Source: Streptomyces griseoincarnatus | GTDB lineage: Bacteria; Actinomycetota; Actinomycetes; Streptomycetales; Streptomycetaceae | Assembly (NCBI GenBank): GCA_014649575.1 | Contig: BMTH01000021.1 | Span: 38,328-102,327, forward strand | DNA: 64,000 bases | Direction of reading: 5' to 3' | In this document: positions 1 through 9,034 of the stretch, piece after piece | Layout: each line of letters begins with the position of its first letter | Numbering within the stretch: the stretch's first letter is position 1 | Notes under the pieces: model-generated | Told to the model about the DNA's origin: nothing | What the model saw: the letters and a program-made list of their open reading frames with translations, nothing else | The model's database searches: none | Program-made: the position numbers and the translations under genes

Positions 1-1
1 G

Positions 2-190
2 GGCGACGTCGAGGCGCTGGACGGGCCGGTCGTGATCGTCGTCGGCAGTGAGGGCAAGGGCCTGTCCCGGCTGGTCGGCGAGACCTGCGACGTGCGGGTG
101 CGGATCCCGATGCCGGGCGGGGCGGAGTCGCTCAACGCCGGTGTGGCGGCGGGCATCGTGCTGTACGAGGCGGCGCGCCGCCGCAGCTGA
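2..190 (+). CDS. rlmB: RNA 2'-O-ribose methyltransferase, TrmH/SpoU family (3' end only)
   Basis: The window opens inside this gene and only the last 62 codons are present. They carry the two C-terminal SpoU-family motifs that form the trefoil-knot SAM site: VGSEGKGLSRLV (motif 2) and IPMPGGAESLNAGVAAGI (motif 3). Family members methylate a ribose 2'-OH in 23S rRNA or tRNA using SAM and act as dimers. The likely assignment is RlmB (23S G2251-type methylation), because the actinobacterial orthologue usually lies downstream of cysS at this chromosomal place. That context is outside the window, so the substrate is inferred. The gene ends in TGA at 188-190. Confidence 0.85.
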   Translation, partial: GDVEALDGPVVIVVGSEGKGLSRLVGETCDVRVRIPMPGGAESLNAGVAAGIVLYEAARRRS

Positions 191-308
191 ACGGGTGTAC
201 GACTTCGTCACCCACTTGGTGGATTCCGGAGGGTCCGGACCGGCTTGACGCGGTCCGGACACATCTGGCCGGTCAAGGCAGTGTCCTATCGCCTTGTCAC
301 TCGGTTAG

Positions 309-1964
309 ATGAGTGTGGACACCAGAACACCACCCCGCACACCCACGGGGGCCCGCTCGTCGGGACTCGACGACGCTCCCGCGCTGAGCATGGTGAAGGT
401 GCCGAGCGATCCGGCGCAGGTCATCGTGAACCACGCCAGCTTCCGCGTGCAGCTGGCCGGCCCGGCGCGAGGCGTCCGGTCGCCGCGGATCGCACGGCAT
501 TCGACCGCCGCCGAGCACACCGCGCGGATTCCCGTCGTCACCACCGTGGGCGCGGGCCCGGCCGCCCCGCGCCGCCGTCCCGTCGTGTGGAGCGGCAGGT
601 CCGCCCCCGACGACACCGGCGCCCACCGCCTCCTCCAGGCCGTACGGCACGGAGGCCTGCGCCACGCCGACGAGCCGCTCACCGACTCCGGGAGCACCCG
701 GATCCTGCCGCAGCAGGGCGCCGGGTACGGGTACGACGACGACACCCAGCCGCTGGAGAGCCCGTTCGTCGGCGCCCGGCGCGGCCACTCCGACCGGCCG
801 CTGCTGCCCCCGATGCGCACGGTCGGCAGCGCCTACGACGAGGACGGGTACACGCCCCTCGACGAGGACACGTACGAGCCCGCGTACGAGGTCGAGGAGC
901 GGCACGAGGGCGGCCGGCGCGCCCGGCGGCACGGCGACGACCCGGCGCGCCACGCGTACTATCCCGGGCGCCGGATGAACCTGGGCGTGGTGCTGCTCCC
1001 GCTGCGCGTCTTCCTCGGCGGCATCTCCGTCTACGCCGGGATGAGCAAGCTGTGCGACCCGCTCCACTTCGACGGCGGGCCGCGCGGGTCCATGGTCAAG
1101 TGGCTGCACAGCCTGCACCCGTGGGACGTCGCCGAGCCGCTGCGGCAGTTCGCGCTCGCCCACCCCGTCGGCACGGGGCTCGCCATCGCCTTCGCCCAGG
1201 TCGTCGTCGGCGTCCTCACCGTCCTCGGCTGCTGGCAGCGGGTGGCCGCCGGCATCGGGGCGATGCTGTCGACGGCGCTGCTGGTGAGCGTGAGCTGGAA
1301 GAGCGCCCCCGTCTACGAGACGCCCGACATCATCTACCTCGCCGCCTGGTCGCCGCTGATCATCGCGGGCGCGCCCGTCTACTCCGTCGACGGCAGCCTC
1401 GCGGGCCGCGCCTGGCGGCGGCTCGGGCCACGCGCCGACATCTGGGACCTGCGGCGCTACGTGCTGCGCCGCGGGGCGCTCGTCACGTTCGTGGTGTGCG
1501 GGTTCAGCATGCTCGTGGGCGCGCTGCTCGGTGGCGCCGTCCGGGACGCGGACCGGGTGGTCGTGCCCGGCCCCGGCGAGGCGCCGCGCAACAACCTGCC
1601 GGGGTCCCCGCTGCCGGAGGAGTCCGGTGAGCGGACGGAGAAGGGCGAGAAGAGGGCGCCGTCCGCGTCCGACGCGCCCACGCAGGGTGCGACGTCCGGC
1701 TCGGCCGGCCCGTCCGCCGGGACGAGCAGCACTCCCGGCGCCACCCAGGGCGCGGGCGCCGTCACCGGGGCGCCCACCCAGACGCAGGGCAGCACCGGGC
1801 AGGCCCCGCCGCAGCAGTCCTCCCCGGAGGGCCAGGCGCCGAGCACCACCGCGGGCCCGACCTCGGGCGGCGGCGAAGGCTCCGGCGGCAGCGGGGGCGG
1901 CACGCCCGGCGACGACGGCGGCTCCTCGGACCGGCCCGGGCTGGTGGGCGGCCTGCTGGGGTAG
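309..1964 (+). CDS. DoxX-family membrane protein with long disordered tails
   Basis: This 551-residue protein has three parts. Residues 1 to about 215 are a polar, Arg/Asp-rich cytoplasmic region. Residues about 216-420 are a four-helix membrane domain of DoxX type, beginning RRMNLGVVLLPLRVFLGGISVYAGMSKL and continuing with three further hydrophobic helices. Residues about 420-551 are a Ser/Thr/Gly/Pro/Gln-rich tail of low complexity, probably extracytoplasmic. DoxX relatives are small membrane proteins linked to redox stress in other actinobacteria, but no activity can be read from this sequence. No ribosome binding site precedes the ATG at 309, so a leaderless or poorly translated start is possible. 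The gene ends just before a strong hairpin shared with the convergent neighbour. Confidence 0.75.
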   Translation: MSVDTRTPPRTPTGARSSGLDDAPALSMVKVPSDPAQVIVNHASFRVQLAGPARGVRSPRIARHSTAAEHTARIPVVTTVGAGPAAPRRRPVVWSGRSAPDDTGAHRLLQAVRHGGLRHADEPLTDSGSTRILPQQGAGYGYDDDTQPLESPFVGARRGHSDRPLLPPMRTVGSAYDEDGYTPLDEDTYEPAYEVEERHEGGRRARRHGDDPARHAYYPGRRMNLGVVLLPLRVFLGGISVYAGMSKLCDPLHFDGGPRGSMVKWLHSLHPWDVAEPLRQFALAHPVGTGLAIAFAQVVVGVLTVLGCWQRVAAGIGAMLSTALLVSVSWKSAPVYETPDIIYLAAWSPLIIAGAPVYSVDGSLAGRAWRRLGPRADIWDLRRYVLRRGALVTFVVCGFSMLVGALLGGAVRDADRVVVPGPGEAPRNNLPGSPLPEESGERTEKGEKRAPSASDAPTQGATSGSAGPSAGTSSTPGATQGAGAVTGAPTQTQGSTGQAPPQQSSPEGQAPSTTAGPTSGGGEGSGGSGGGTPGDDGGSSDRPGLVGGLLG

Positions 1965-1986
1965 CGGACGCCCGCCGGTACGACGG

Positions 1987-2020
1987 CGGGGTCCCGTACG
2001 CGATGGCGTACGGGACCCCG
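1987..2020. terminator. Bidirectional terminator hairpin
   Basis: A perfect 15-bp inverted repeat (arms 1987-2001 and 2006-2020, loop GATG) lies between two convergent genes. It can terminate transcription from both sides. Confidence 0.85.
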
Positions 2021-2041
2021 CTGCTCTTGGCTCCGGCGGCC

Positions 2042-2773
2042 TCAACGGCCGTGGGAGGCAAGCTCCTTGGCGGCCTCGGTGAGGTCCTTGGCGGTGTCGA
2101 TGGCACGCCAGTAGGAGCCCTGCGGGATCGTGAACCCGGCGAGCCGGCGCTCGCGCGCGAGGTGCGGGAACGTGGTGCGCTCGTGATCACCGCGCTCCGG
2201 GAGCAGGCCGGCGAACTCGGGGGAGAAGACGTAGACGCCCGCGTTGATCTCGAAGGTGGACGGCGGGGCCTCGATGAAATCGGTGATCAGACCGAACCCG
2301 TCGGTGCGGACCGCTCCCCACGGCAGGCGCGGGCGGGCCAGCGCGACGGTGGCGACGGCGTCCCGCTCGGCGTGGAAGTCGGCCATGTCGCGCAGCGAGA
2401 ACCGGGTCCAGATGTCGCCGTTGGTGGCGAACCAGGGCCGGTCCGGGTGCGGCAGGCGGGCGGCGGCGTACTTCAGCCCGCCGCCGCGGCCGAGGGGTTC
2501 CGGCTCGACGACGGTGGTGACGGAGACGGGCAGGTCGGTGCTCTCCAGCCACTTCTGGAGCACCTCGGCGAGATGGCCGCAGGAGACGACGACGTCGGTC
2601 ACGCCCTCCTCGGCGAGCCAGGTCAACTGGTGGCCGATGATCGGGGTTCCCGTGCCGGGGATCTCGACCATCGGCTTGGGCCGGTCGTCGGTGTACGGAC
2701 GGAGCCGGGATCCCTGGCCGCCGGCCAGGACTACGGCTTGCGTGGGGCGGGACACGGCACGCGGATCGGTCAT
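2042..2773 (-). CDS. Nucleotidyltransferase (sugar-1-phosphate NTP-transferase family)
   Basis: This 243-residue cytoplasmic enzyme has the Rossmann-like GT-A fold of NDP-sugar pyrophosphorylases. The nucleotide-binding signature AVVLAGGQGSRLRPYTDDRPKPMVEI lies near residues 13-38, and a metal-binding NGDIW lies near residue 115. The family transfers a nucleotidyl group from NTP to a sugar 1-phosphate (mannose-1-phosphate guanylyltransferase or glucose-1-phosphate thymidylyltransferase type). The sugar and base cannot be decided from sequence. It lacks the C-terminal left-handed beta-helix of GlmU-like enzymes, so it is a single-domain member. It is transcribed alone and convergently with the DoxX gene, and ends at the shared hairpin. 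Confidence 0.85.
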   Translation of the reverse strand: MTDPRAVSRPTQAVVLAGGQGSRLRPYTDDRPKPMVEIPGTGTPIIGHQLTWLAEEGVTDVVVSCGHLAEVLQKWLESTDLPVSVTTVVEPEPLGRGGGLKYAAARLPHPDRPWFATNGDIWTRFSLRDMADFHAERDAVATVALARPRLPWGAVRTDGFGLITDFIEAPPSTFEINAGVYVFSPEFAGLLPERGDHERTTFPHLARERRLAGFTIPQGSYWRAIDTAKDLTEAAKELASHGR

Positions 2774-3555
2774 GCCCGCACTGTACGCGGCCGGGGGCCG
2801 CGGGCTATGGGCGGACCGGGACGCGGGGCGGTGTCACAGGGGGCCGCCACGAACGCCCCGGGGTGGGCGAGCAACGTCGCCGCGTCCCCACCCGAGCACC
2901 GCGGGCCGCGGTGACAGATGCGCCGGGTGCCCCGCCGTCGTGCGGGCACCTGGTTGGCAGCGGTGCGCGGCATCGGGCCCGCAGACCGGCTGAGGCGCCA
3001 GTCCCCGGGCTGCCGCCGCGAGTTGTGAGGGGCTGTTGCCCGCAGCGGAACAGGCGGGGTGCGACGGGGTCCGGGAGGGTGTCATGGGGCCCGGTGTCGG
3101 TGGTGACGGCTAACGGGTCTGTCCTCGGCGCGCGTTGAGGCGCTGCGCGGCCGACCGGGCCCAGGCGTCAGAGGGCCGGCGCGTGGTGGGGCGGTGCCCG
3201 GGACCGGGGTCGACTGTCGGCCCCGGGTGGGACGCGGGCCGGATGCGCCTGGTTGTCGGCCCGGGGTGGGGTGTGGGTGCGGTTGGGTGTGCCTGGTTGT
3301 CGGCCCGGGGCGGGTGTGGGTGCGGTCGGACGTGCCCGGCTGTCGAGCCGGGTGGGGCGCGGGTGCGGCCGGATGCGCCCGGTTGTCGGCCCGGGGTGGG
3401 ATGTAGTGCGTCCGCACGTGCCTGGTTGTCGGCCCGGGGTGGGGCGTGGGTGCGTCCGGACGTGCCTGATTGTCGGCCCGGGGTGGGGCGCGGGTGCGGT
3501 CGAGTGCGCCCCGGTTGTCGATCCGGGGTGCCGCGCGGCCGTGCGCCTGGGGGCG
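2774..3555. other. Gene-free intergenic stretch
   Basis: No open frame here has family signatures or a credible start. The left part (2774-3200) shows no feature I can support. The right part is occupied by a tandem repeat array with very strong G/T bias on the plus strand, described separately. All frames through the array are low-complexity Arg/Gly/Pro translations. Confidence 0.6.
3205..3535. repeat. 43-bp tandem repeat array, about eight copies
   Basis: The marker TGTCGG or TGTCGA recurs at 3215, 3254, 3298, 3341, 3384, 3427, 3471 and 3516, giving spacings of 39, 44, 43, 43, 43, 44 and 45 bp. The unit reads roughly GCCTGGTTGTCGGCCCGGGG followed by TGGGGCGYGGGTGCGGTCGGAC. Copies have diverged by substitutions and 1-2 bp indels. 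The period is not a multiple of three, so the array is not coding. Confidence 0.9.
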
Positions 3556-4011
3556 TCAGCCGTTCGCTGCGACCACTCCCGAGGCGAACGACGTGTCGCA
3601 GACCGGGCGGGCGTAGGACTGGGCCTTGGTGGGGCCGTAGACACGGACGGCGGCCTTGCCGAGGGAGCGGGCGATGGAGGCGCAGTGCTCGGCGAGGGAC
3701 GGGCGGTCGTTCACCGCCTGCTGGAGCTGGGTCAGGGCGGCGCCCGGGTCCTTCTTCTGGAGCTCCATCAGGAGCTGGTCCCGCAGCACGTCCTGGGGGG
3801 CGCGGGCGGCGGTCCGCGACGAGGCGCCGGCGGCGGACGTGTCCGCGGCGGTGAGCACCGGACTCTGAGGTGTCCCGGACCAGTTGACCGACGCGACCGC
3901 GAGGGTCCCGGAGAGCACCAGGACGACGGGCAGGACGAGGGCGAGGGAGCGGCCGATCCGGCGGGCGGGGCCCCGGCCGCGTCGCGTCTGAGGGTGAATG
4001 GAGTGCGTCAC
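3556..4011 (-). CDS. Small membrane-anchored or secreted protein, function unknown
   Basis: This 151-residue protein has a twin-Arg/Lys-rich N-terminus, then one hydrophobic segment (about residues 22-42, SLALVLPVVLVLSGTLAVA) that is a signal peptide or signal anchor. The mature part is a soluble helical domain with LAEHCASIARSLGKAAVRVYG and a second Cys near the C-terminus (RPVCDTSF). The two Cys may form a disulfide outside the cell. I do not recognise a named family. The gene stands alone between the repeat array and msiK. The ATG at 4011 has no clear Shine-Dalgarno sequence. Confidence 0.65.
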   Translation of the reverse strand: MTHSIHPQTRRGRGPARRIGRSLALVLPVVLVLSGTLAVASVNWSGTPQSPVLTAADTSAAGASSRTAARAPQDVLRDQLLMELQKKDPGAALTQLQQAVNDRPSLAEHCASIARSLGKAAVRVYGPTKAQSYARPVCDTSFASGVVAANG

Positions 4012-4150
4012 GCGTGTGAGGGTAGCGTCCGGTAGCCGAGGTGAAACATTCCGTCACCGTTACGGGGGACAGCGAACGTCGAGTTCCGTACCGCGTGTTG
4101 ACGAGTTGGGGTAAATTGCCCGGATTGCCGGGGTATTTGTCGACAACGCA

Positions 4151-4181
4151 AGGGGCCCCGCAGCACCGCTGCGGGGCCCCT
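4151..4181 (-). terminator. Terminator hairpin downstream of msiK
   Basis: A perfect 14-bp stem (4151-4164 and 4168-4181) with a 3-nt loop lies 16 bp beyond the msiK stop codon. Confidence 0.85.
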
Positions 4182-4196
4182 CGGACGTCGACTCGC

Positions 4197-5285
<1,089 letters not shown>

Positions 5286-5368
5286 GTGAATGGTCCCCTT
5301 CTACCGGCAGGAACGTGCCGGACGATCCGAGTAGGAAGGTGATGCCACGACGGGTGTTCCGTTGTGGT

Positions 5369-5381
5369 GTGTGGTCCACAC
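5369..5381 (-). promoter_or_regulatory. Palindrome upstream of msiK, possible operator
   Basis: GTGTGG-T-CCACAC is a perfect 6+1+6 palindrome about 85 bp before the msiK start. It shares the TGGTC...CCA flavour of amino-sugar and sugar regulator sites but does not match the 16-bp DasR consensus well, so the cognate regulator is open. Confidence 0.35.
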
Positions 5382-5593
5382 GAGTGAACTGGCTCAGGAC
5401 GGTACCTGGCGTTCACCTGCTTGTCAGCATGTTCCGGGCTGTGAATTTCGCGGAAACTTTCGAGTGTGTTCGTGTGGGTCGGCCGGGTGTCGGCCGGCTT
5501 CGCGTCCGGTGGGGCGCGCCTGTATCAAGTGCGTGGCTCGGCGAAACCGGCACTGTGTACAGTGGACCGCGCTTCGCGCGCGATGCGCGCGCT

Positions 5594-5670
5594 GCCTCCT
5601 TAGCTCAGATGGTCAGAGCAGCTGTCTTGTAAACAGCAGGTCGTCGGTTCGAATCCGACAGGGGGCTCCA
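5594..5670 (+). tRNA. tRNA-Thr (anticodon UGU), CCA encoded
   Basis: The full cloverleaf can be folded. The acceptor stem GCCTCCT (5594-5600) pairs with AGGGGGC (5660-5666). The anticodon stem GCTGT/ACAGC (5621-5625/5633-5637) encloses the loop CTTGTAA with anticodon TGT at 5628-5630. The T arm contains GGTTCGAATCC, and CCA is encoded at 5668-5670. It decodes ACA, a rare threonine codon in this GC-rich genome. Confidence 0.95.
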
Positions 5671-5678
5671 TCGACCTC

Positions 5679-5710
5679 CCCGGGCCGGACTTTCTCCGGC
5701 CCGGGTTTTT
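5679..5710 (+). terminator. Intrinsic terminator of tRNA-Thr
   Basis: An 11-bp GC stem (5679-5689 / 5695-5705), loop CTTTC, is followed directly by TTTTT. It is a textbook intrinsic terminator, unusual in having a real U-tract for this genome. Confidence 0.9.
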
Positions 5711-5726
5711 CGTGCGTTGAGGCGCT

Positions 5727-6635
5727 TCATCGAGGCGCTTCACCGCTACCGCCGCGCAGGCGCCGGGCGATCTCCAGGTCCGCCTCGCCCAGAGGGCGGC
5801 CCTCCTCCGTCTCCCACAGGCAGTTCTGCAGCACCCGCCCGTACGTCCACGCCCGGGCCCGCGCGCGGTCCAGGCCGAGGACCTCGGTCATCGCGTCGAA
5901 GCGCCACACGACGTCGCCGGGGTCGAAGTTGTTGGCGAGGGCGGGCCACAGGTCGAAGCCGGGGTCGCCGGCGAGCGGCTTGGGGTCGATGGCGAGCCAG
6001 GGCGCGCGGTCGGCGGCGAGGACGTTCTCGTCGTGCAGGTCCCAGTGGAGCAGCCGGTCGCCGGGCTCGTCCGCGACCTCGCGCACGGCGGCCGCGCAGT
6101 CGGCGACGAGACGCCGGGCCTCGGGATCGGGGATGCGGTCGAGGACGGCGGGGGTGCGCTCCAGCATGGACGCGGCGATGTCGCCGAGGTGGCGCATCCC
6201 CGGGGGCGCCGGGGTGGCGTGGAGGTGGGCCAGGAGGCGCGCGACGACCAGGACGCCCTCGTGGACGTCCGGCGTGTGGGCGAGCATCCGGGAGGAGTCC
6301 AGGCGCTCCAGCAGCATGGTGCCGGTCGGCTCGTCGTGGTCGAGGAGGCGGACCGCCCCGTCGCCGTTCCACAGGCGCAGGGCGATCGGCTCGCCCTCGC
6401 TCTCGTGGTCGCGCAGTTGAAGCTTGAGCACCGCCGGAGTGCCGTCGGCCCGGTCGACCGGGAGGACCAGGGCGCTGACGCCGTGCATGGGCGTCCCGGC
6501 GGGGCGCAGGTCCCAGCGGGCCATGAAGTCCGCGGCGAGGTCCGGGAGGGCGGCGATGAAGGCCCGCCCGGCCTCCTTGTTGAACTTGATCTGGGCCTCG
6601 GCGAGTTTCGCGGGGATGTCGATCACGCCTCGCAC
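5727..6635 (-). CDS. Aminoglycoside/hydroxyurea-type phosphotransferase, APH(6)-like
   Basis: This 302-residue kinase has the APH fold. The catalytic and metal-binding segment is LLHWDLHDENVL near residue 195, followed by the DFG-equivalent WLAIDPKPLAGDPGFDLWP. The wording of these motifs matches the family that contains streptomycin 6-phosphotransferases and hydroxyurea kinases rather than choline kinases. Family members transfer the ATP gamma-phosphate to a hydroxyl of a small cationic substrate in the cytoplasm. The gene stands alone, not beside antibiotic biosynthesis genes, so a housekeeping substrate is as likely as a resistance role. The GTG start at 6635 is the longest plausible one and has no obvious ribosome binding site. 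Confidence 0.8.
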   Translation of the reverse strand: MRGVIDIPAKLAEAQIKFNKEAGRAFIAALPDLAADFMARWDLRPAGTPMHGVSALVLPVDRADGTPAVLKLQLRDHESEGEPIALRLWNGDGAVRLLDHDEPTGTMLLERLDSSRMLAHTPDVHEGVLVVARLLAHLHATPAPPGMRHLGDIAASMLERTPAVLDRIPDPEARRLVADCAAAVREVADEPGDRLLHWDLHDENVLAADRAPWLAIDPKPLAGDPGFDLWPALANNFDPGDVVWRFDAMTEVLGLDRARARAWTYGRVLQNCLWETEEGRPLGEADLEIARRLRGGSGEAPR

Positions 6636-6691
6636 GGTAGTGGGGCACGGGGGCGGGACGCGCCCGGTTTCCCGCGCCCGGGCACGGGTGT

Positions 6692-7666
6692 TCAGGGCTC
6701 CAGGACGACCTTGCCGGTGGTGCCCCGGTTCTCCAGGGCCCGGTGGGCCTCGGCTGCCCGGGACAGGGGGAAGCGCTGCACGGCGGGGGTGAGCCGGCCC
6801 GCGGCCGCCTCGGCGAGCGAGCGCAGTTCCAGCGTGCGCATCGGGTCGTCGCCGCCGGCCCTGCGCAGCATCTCCGGCCCGAGGACGCCGACCGAGACGC
6901 CGTCGACGAGGTACGGCCGGTCGCTGCCGATGCCCTGCGAGGTCCAGCCGAACACCACGTGCCGTCCGCCCGGCGCGAGCAGGCCGACCAAGGTACGGGC
7001 GACGTCCCCGCCCACGCCGTCGTACACGACGGTGAGCTTGCCCCGGTACTCCTTCAGCCGTTCGGCCCAGCTCGGGTCGGTGTAGTCGACGGCGAGGCCG
7101 GCGCCTGCCCGCGTGGCCAGGGCGGTCTTCGCGGGGCCTCCGGCGAGGCCGATCACGGTCGCGCCCCAGTTCCGGGCGTACTGCACGAGGAGGGTGCCGA
7201 TGCCGCCCGCCGCGGCCGGGACGGCGACCACGTCACCGGGGCCCGGCTCGGCGAACTGCACGATCCCCATCGTCGTCCGGCCCGTGCCGATCATGGCGAC
7301 GGCCTCGGCGAAGTCAAGGCGCCCCGGGATCTCGTGCAGCCGTGCGGCGTCGGCGACGGCCAGTTCCGCGTAACCGCCGGGAGCGAAGCCGAGGTGGGCG
7401 ACGACCCGCCTGCCGAGCCAGTCGGCCGGGGTGTCCGGGCCTAGCGCGTCGACCACTCCGGCGATCTCACGGCCGGGGATCGTCGGCAGTTCGGCCGGGG
7501 CCGGGGCGGGCCCGCGCAGGCCCTCGCGCAGGGCGGTGTCGAGGAGGTGGACCCCGGCTGCCCGGACGGCGACCCGGACCTGGCCGGGACCCGGCACCGG
7601 GTCCTCGACCTGCTCGTACGTGAGGTTGTCGGCGGGGCCGAAGGCGTGCAGTCGGACGGCGTGCAT
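6692..7666 (-). CDS. Zinc-independent MDR quinone oxidoreductase, SoxR-regulon type
   Basis: This 324-residue medium-chain dehydrogenase/reductase starts at the ATG at 7666, behind the ribosome binding site AGGGGGAG. It has a GroES-like N-domain (MHAVRLHAFGPADNLTYEQVEDPVPGPGQV) and a Rossmann domain with VVAVPAAAGGIGTLLVQYARNWGATVIG for NADPH binding. It lacks the Cys/His zinc ligands of alcohol dehydrogenases, as is normal for quinone reductases, which reduce quinones with NADPH. The 24-bp palindrome 55 bp upstream matches the SoxR operator. From memory, the S. coelicolor gene SCO4266 is an oxidoreductase of the SoxR regulon, and this is its probable orthologue. Expression should be induced by redox-cycling compounds, including self-made antibiotics. 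Confidence 0.88.
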   Translation of the reverse strand: MHAVRLHAFGPADNLTYEQVEDPVPGPGQVRVAVRAAGVHLLDTALREGLRGPAPAPAELPTIPGREIAGVVDALGPDTPADWLGRRVVAHLGFAPGGYAELAVADAARLHEIPGRLDFAEAVAMIGTGRTTMGIVQFAEPGPGDVVAVPAAAGGIGTLLVQYARNWGATVIGLAGGPAKTALATRAGAGLAVDYTDPSWAERLKEYRGKLTVVYDGVGGDVARTLVGLLAPGGRHVVFGWTSQGIGSDRPYLVDGVSVGVLGPEMLRRAGGDDPMRTLELRSLAEAAAGRLTPAVQRFPLSRAAEAHRALENRGTTGKVVLEP

Positions 7667-7720
7667 GGTGCTCCCCCTGGGACGGTCGCGGGGCGCCCCG
7701 TGCGCCCGCCACCCACCGTG

Positions 7721-7744
7721 TGACCTCAAGCGCGCTTGAGGTCA
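7721..7744 (-). promoter_or_regulatory. SoxR-type operator (perfect 24-bp palindrome)
   Basis: TGACCTCAAGCG is followed immediately by its exact reverse complement. The core CCTCAAG-N4-CTTGAGG is the known SoxR box of enterobacteria and Streptomyces. A minus-strand -35 TTGACC (7740-7745) overlaps its upstream arm, so the box would sit in the long spacer typical of MerR-family activated promoters. The -10 is not clear. The palindrome also contains the last codons and TGA (7726-7728) of the upstream gene. Confidence 0.85.
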
Positions 7745-8883
7745 AGTGCGTCCCGGCCGAGGGCGAGGGAGACGGCCGTCAGGGCGCTGGTGAAGGACAC
7801 CTCCGACAGCACGCCCGGCGCGGCGACCCGGTCCCCGGCCAGGTAGACCCCGTCCCCGCGGTCCACGGCGGGCCGGTCGCGCCAGGTGGCGCCGGGCGGG
7901 TCGACGGCGCCGGTACGGCCGTCCGCCAGTGCCTCGCGCCGCCAGGTGAGCCGCTCCCGCCAGCCGGGGAAGCCCAGGTCCAGCAGCTCGTCCGCGCGGG
8001 CGGCGCCCTCGGCCTTCGACGCGCCGGGACCGACCGGGACCTGACTCTGGATCAGCTGTTCACCGGCCGGGGCGAGGGTGCGGTCCTGCGCGGTGAACCG
8101 TTCCAGCCAGCCGGGGGCGTCCAGGTCGGACACCACGAACGGGTCGCCGCGCCGGGTGCGCAGCGCCAGGTCGACCAGGACGGTCCGGCCGCTCGGCCAG
8201 GTCAGCGAGGGGTCGCCGAGGAGGCGGCGGGCGGACTCCAGGGAGGTGGCGACGACCACCGGGGCGTCGGTGGGGAGGGTGTCGACGCGGGACAGCGTCT
8301 CGACCCGCACGCCCAGGTTCCAGGCATGGGCGGCCATCCGGTCGATCAGCGCGCCCCAGCCGCCCCGCGGGTAGTGCGCCTCCGGCGGCAGCTTCGTGGC
8401 CCGGCGCAGCCGCTCGTGCACGAACGCGGCGGACAGCGAGCCGGGGTCGTGGTGGAACAGCGCGACGGCCGAGAAGTGCGCGGCGGCCCGTGCGCCCTCC
8501 GGGCCGGCGACGCCGGTGGCCCAGGTGAGGAAGGCGGCGTCGACGGGCGCCCGCAGGCCGGGGCGCAGCAGCTTCAGCAGCGCGGGCGGAGGGGTGCGGC
8601 GCAGGGCGCCCCGGTGGCGCAGCCGCAGCCGGGCCGCCTCCCGCAGCGGCAGCGGGGCGAGCGGGCCGAGCAGGCCGCGTTCGCGCAGCCAGGTCCAGTG
8701 CGGTCCGCCGCTGTAGAGGGCGTGCGGGCCCTCGTTGGTGCGGTAGGGGGCGTCGGCGGTGCGGGCTCGGCCGCCCAGGGTGTGGTGGGCCTCGTACAGG
8801 GTGACCTTGACGCCCGCCTCGGCGGCGGAGACGGCCGCGGTGAGTCCGGCGAATCCGCCGCCGACGACGGTGATGCGGTGCAT
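7726..8883 (-). CDS. FAD-dependent oxidoreductase, phytoene-desaturase/amine-oxidase superfamily
   Basis: The start is the ATG at 8883, preceded by GAGGGAGAAG; upstream frame continuation lacks homologous sequence. The 385-residue protein begins with the FAD-binding Rossmann motif ITVVGGGFAGLTAAVSAAEAGVKVTLYEA and has GGRA right after, as in phytoene desaturases and protoporphyrinogen oxidases. The C-terminal FAD motif is VYLAGDRVAAPGVLSEVSF. Substrate is unknown. The 3' end forms part of the SoxR operator of the next gene, 60 bp away. The two genes therefore share a direction, but the second has its own promoter. Confidence 0.8.
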   Translation of the reverse strand: MHRITVVGGGFAGLTAAVSAAEAGVKVTLYEAHHTLGGRARTADAPYRTNEGPHALYSGGPHWTWLRERGLLGPLAPLPLREAARLRLRHRGALRRTPPPALLKLLRPGLRAPVDAAFLTWATGVAGPEGARAAAHFSAVALFHHDPGSLSAAFVHERLRRATKLPPEAHYPRGGWGALIDRMAAHAWNLGVRVETLSRVDTLPTDAPVVVATSLESARRLLGDPSLTWPSGRTVLVDLALRTRRGDPFVVSDLDAPGWLERFTAQDRTLAPAGEQLIQSQVPVGPGASKAEGAARADELLDLGFPGWRERLTWRREALADGRTGAVDPPGATWRDRPAVDRGDGVYLAGDRVAAPGVLSEVSFTSALTAVSLALGRDALDLKRA

Positions 8884-9034
8884 GACTGGGCTTCTCCCTC
8901 GGTCGGGCTCGGTCGGGCGCCGGAGACGCTGTCCGGCGGTGTACAACCAGGACGGCCGACGGCGCCGGGATGTGACATGCGGGGCGTTTCCGCAGGCCGG
9001 GCGGGATGTCAGAGGCGGGGTGCACCATGGGCGC

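Noticed and set aside
297..2045. Long minus-strand open frame opposite the DoxX gene
   Set aside because: It is the antisense shadow of a high-GC3 gene; its translation is low-complexity Arg/Gly/Ala with no family match.
3205..3535. CRISPR array
   Set aside because: The units are contiguous 43-bp repeats without unique spacers, and there are no cas genes.
5369..5381. Calling the msiK upstream palindrome a DasR site
   Set aside because: It keeps TGGTC/CCA but lacks the TAGACC core of dre; reported only as an unassigned operator.
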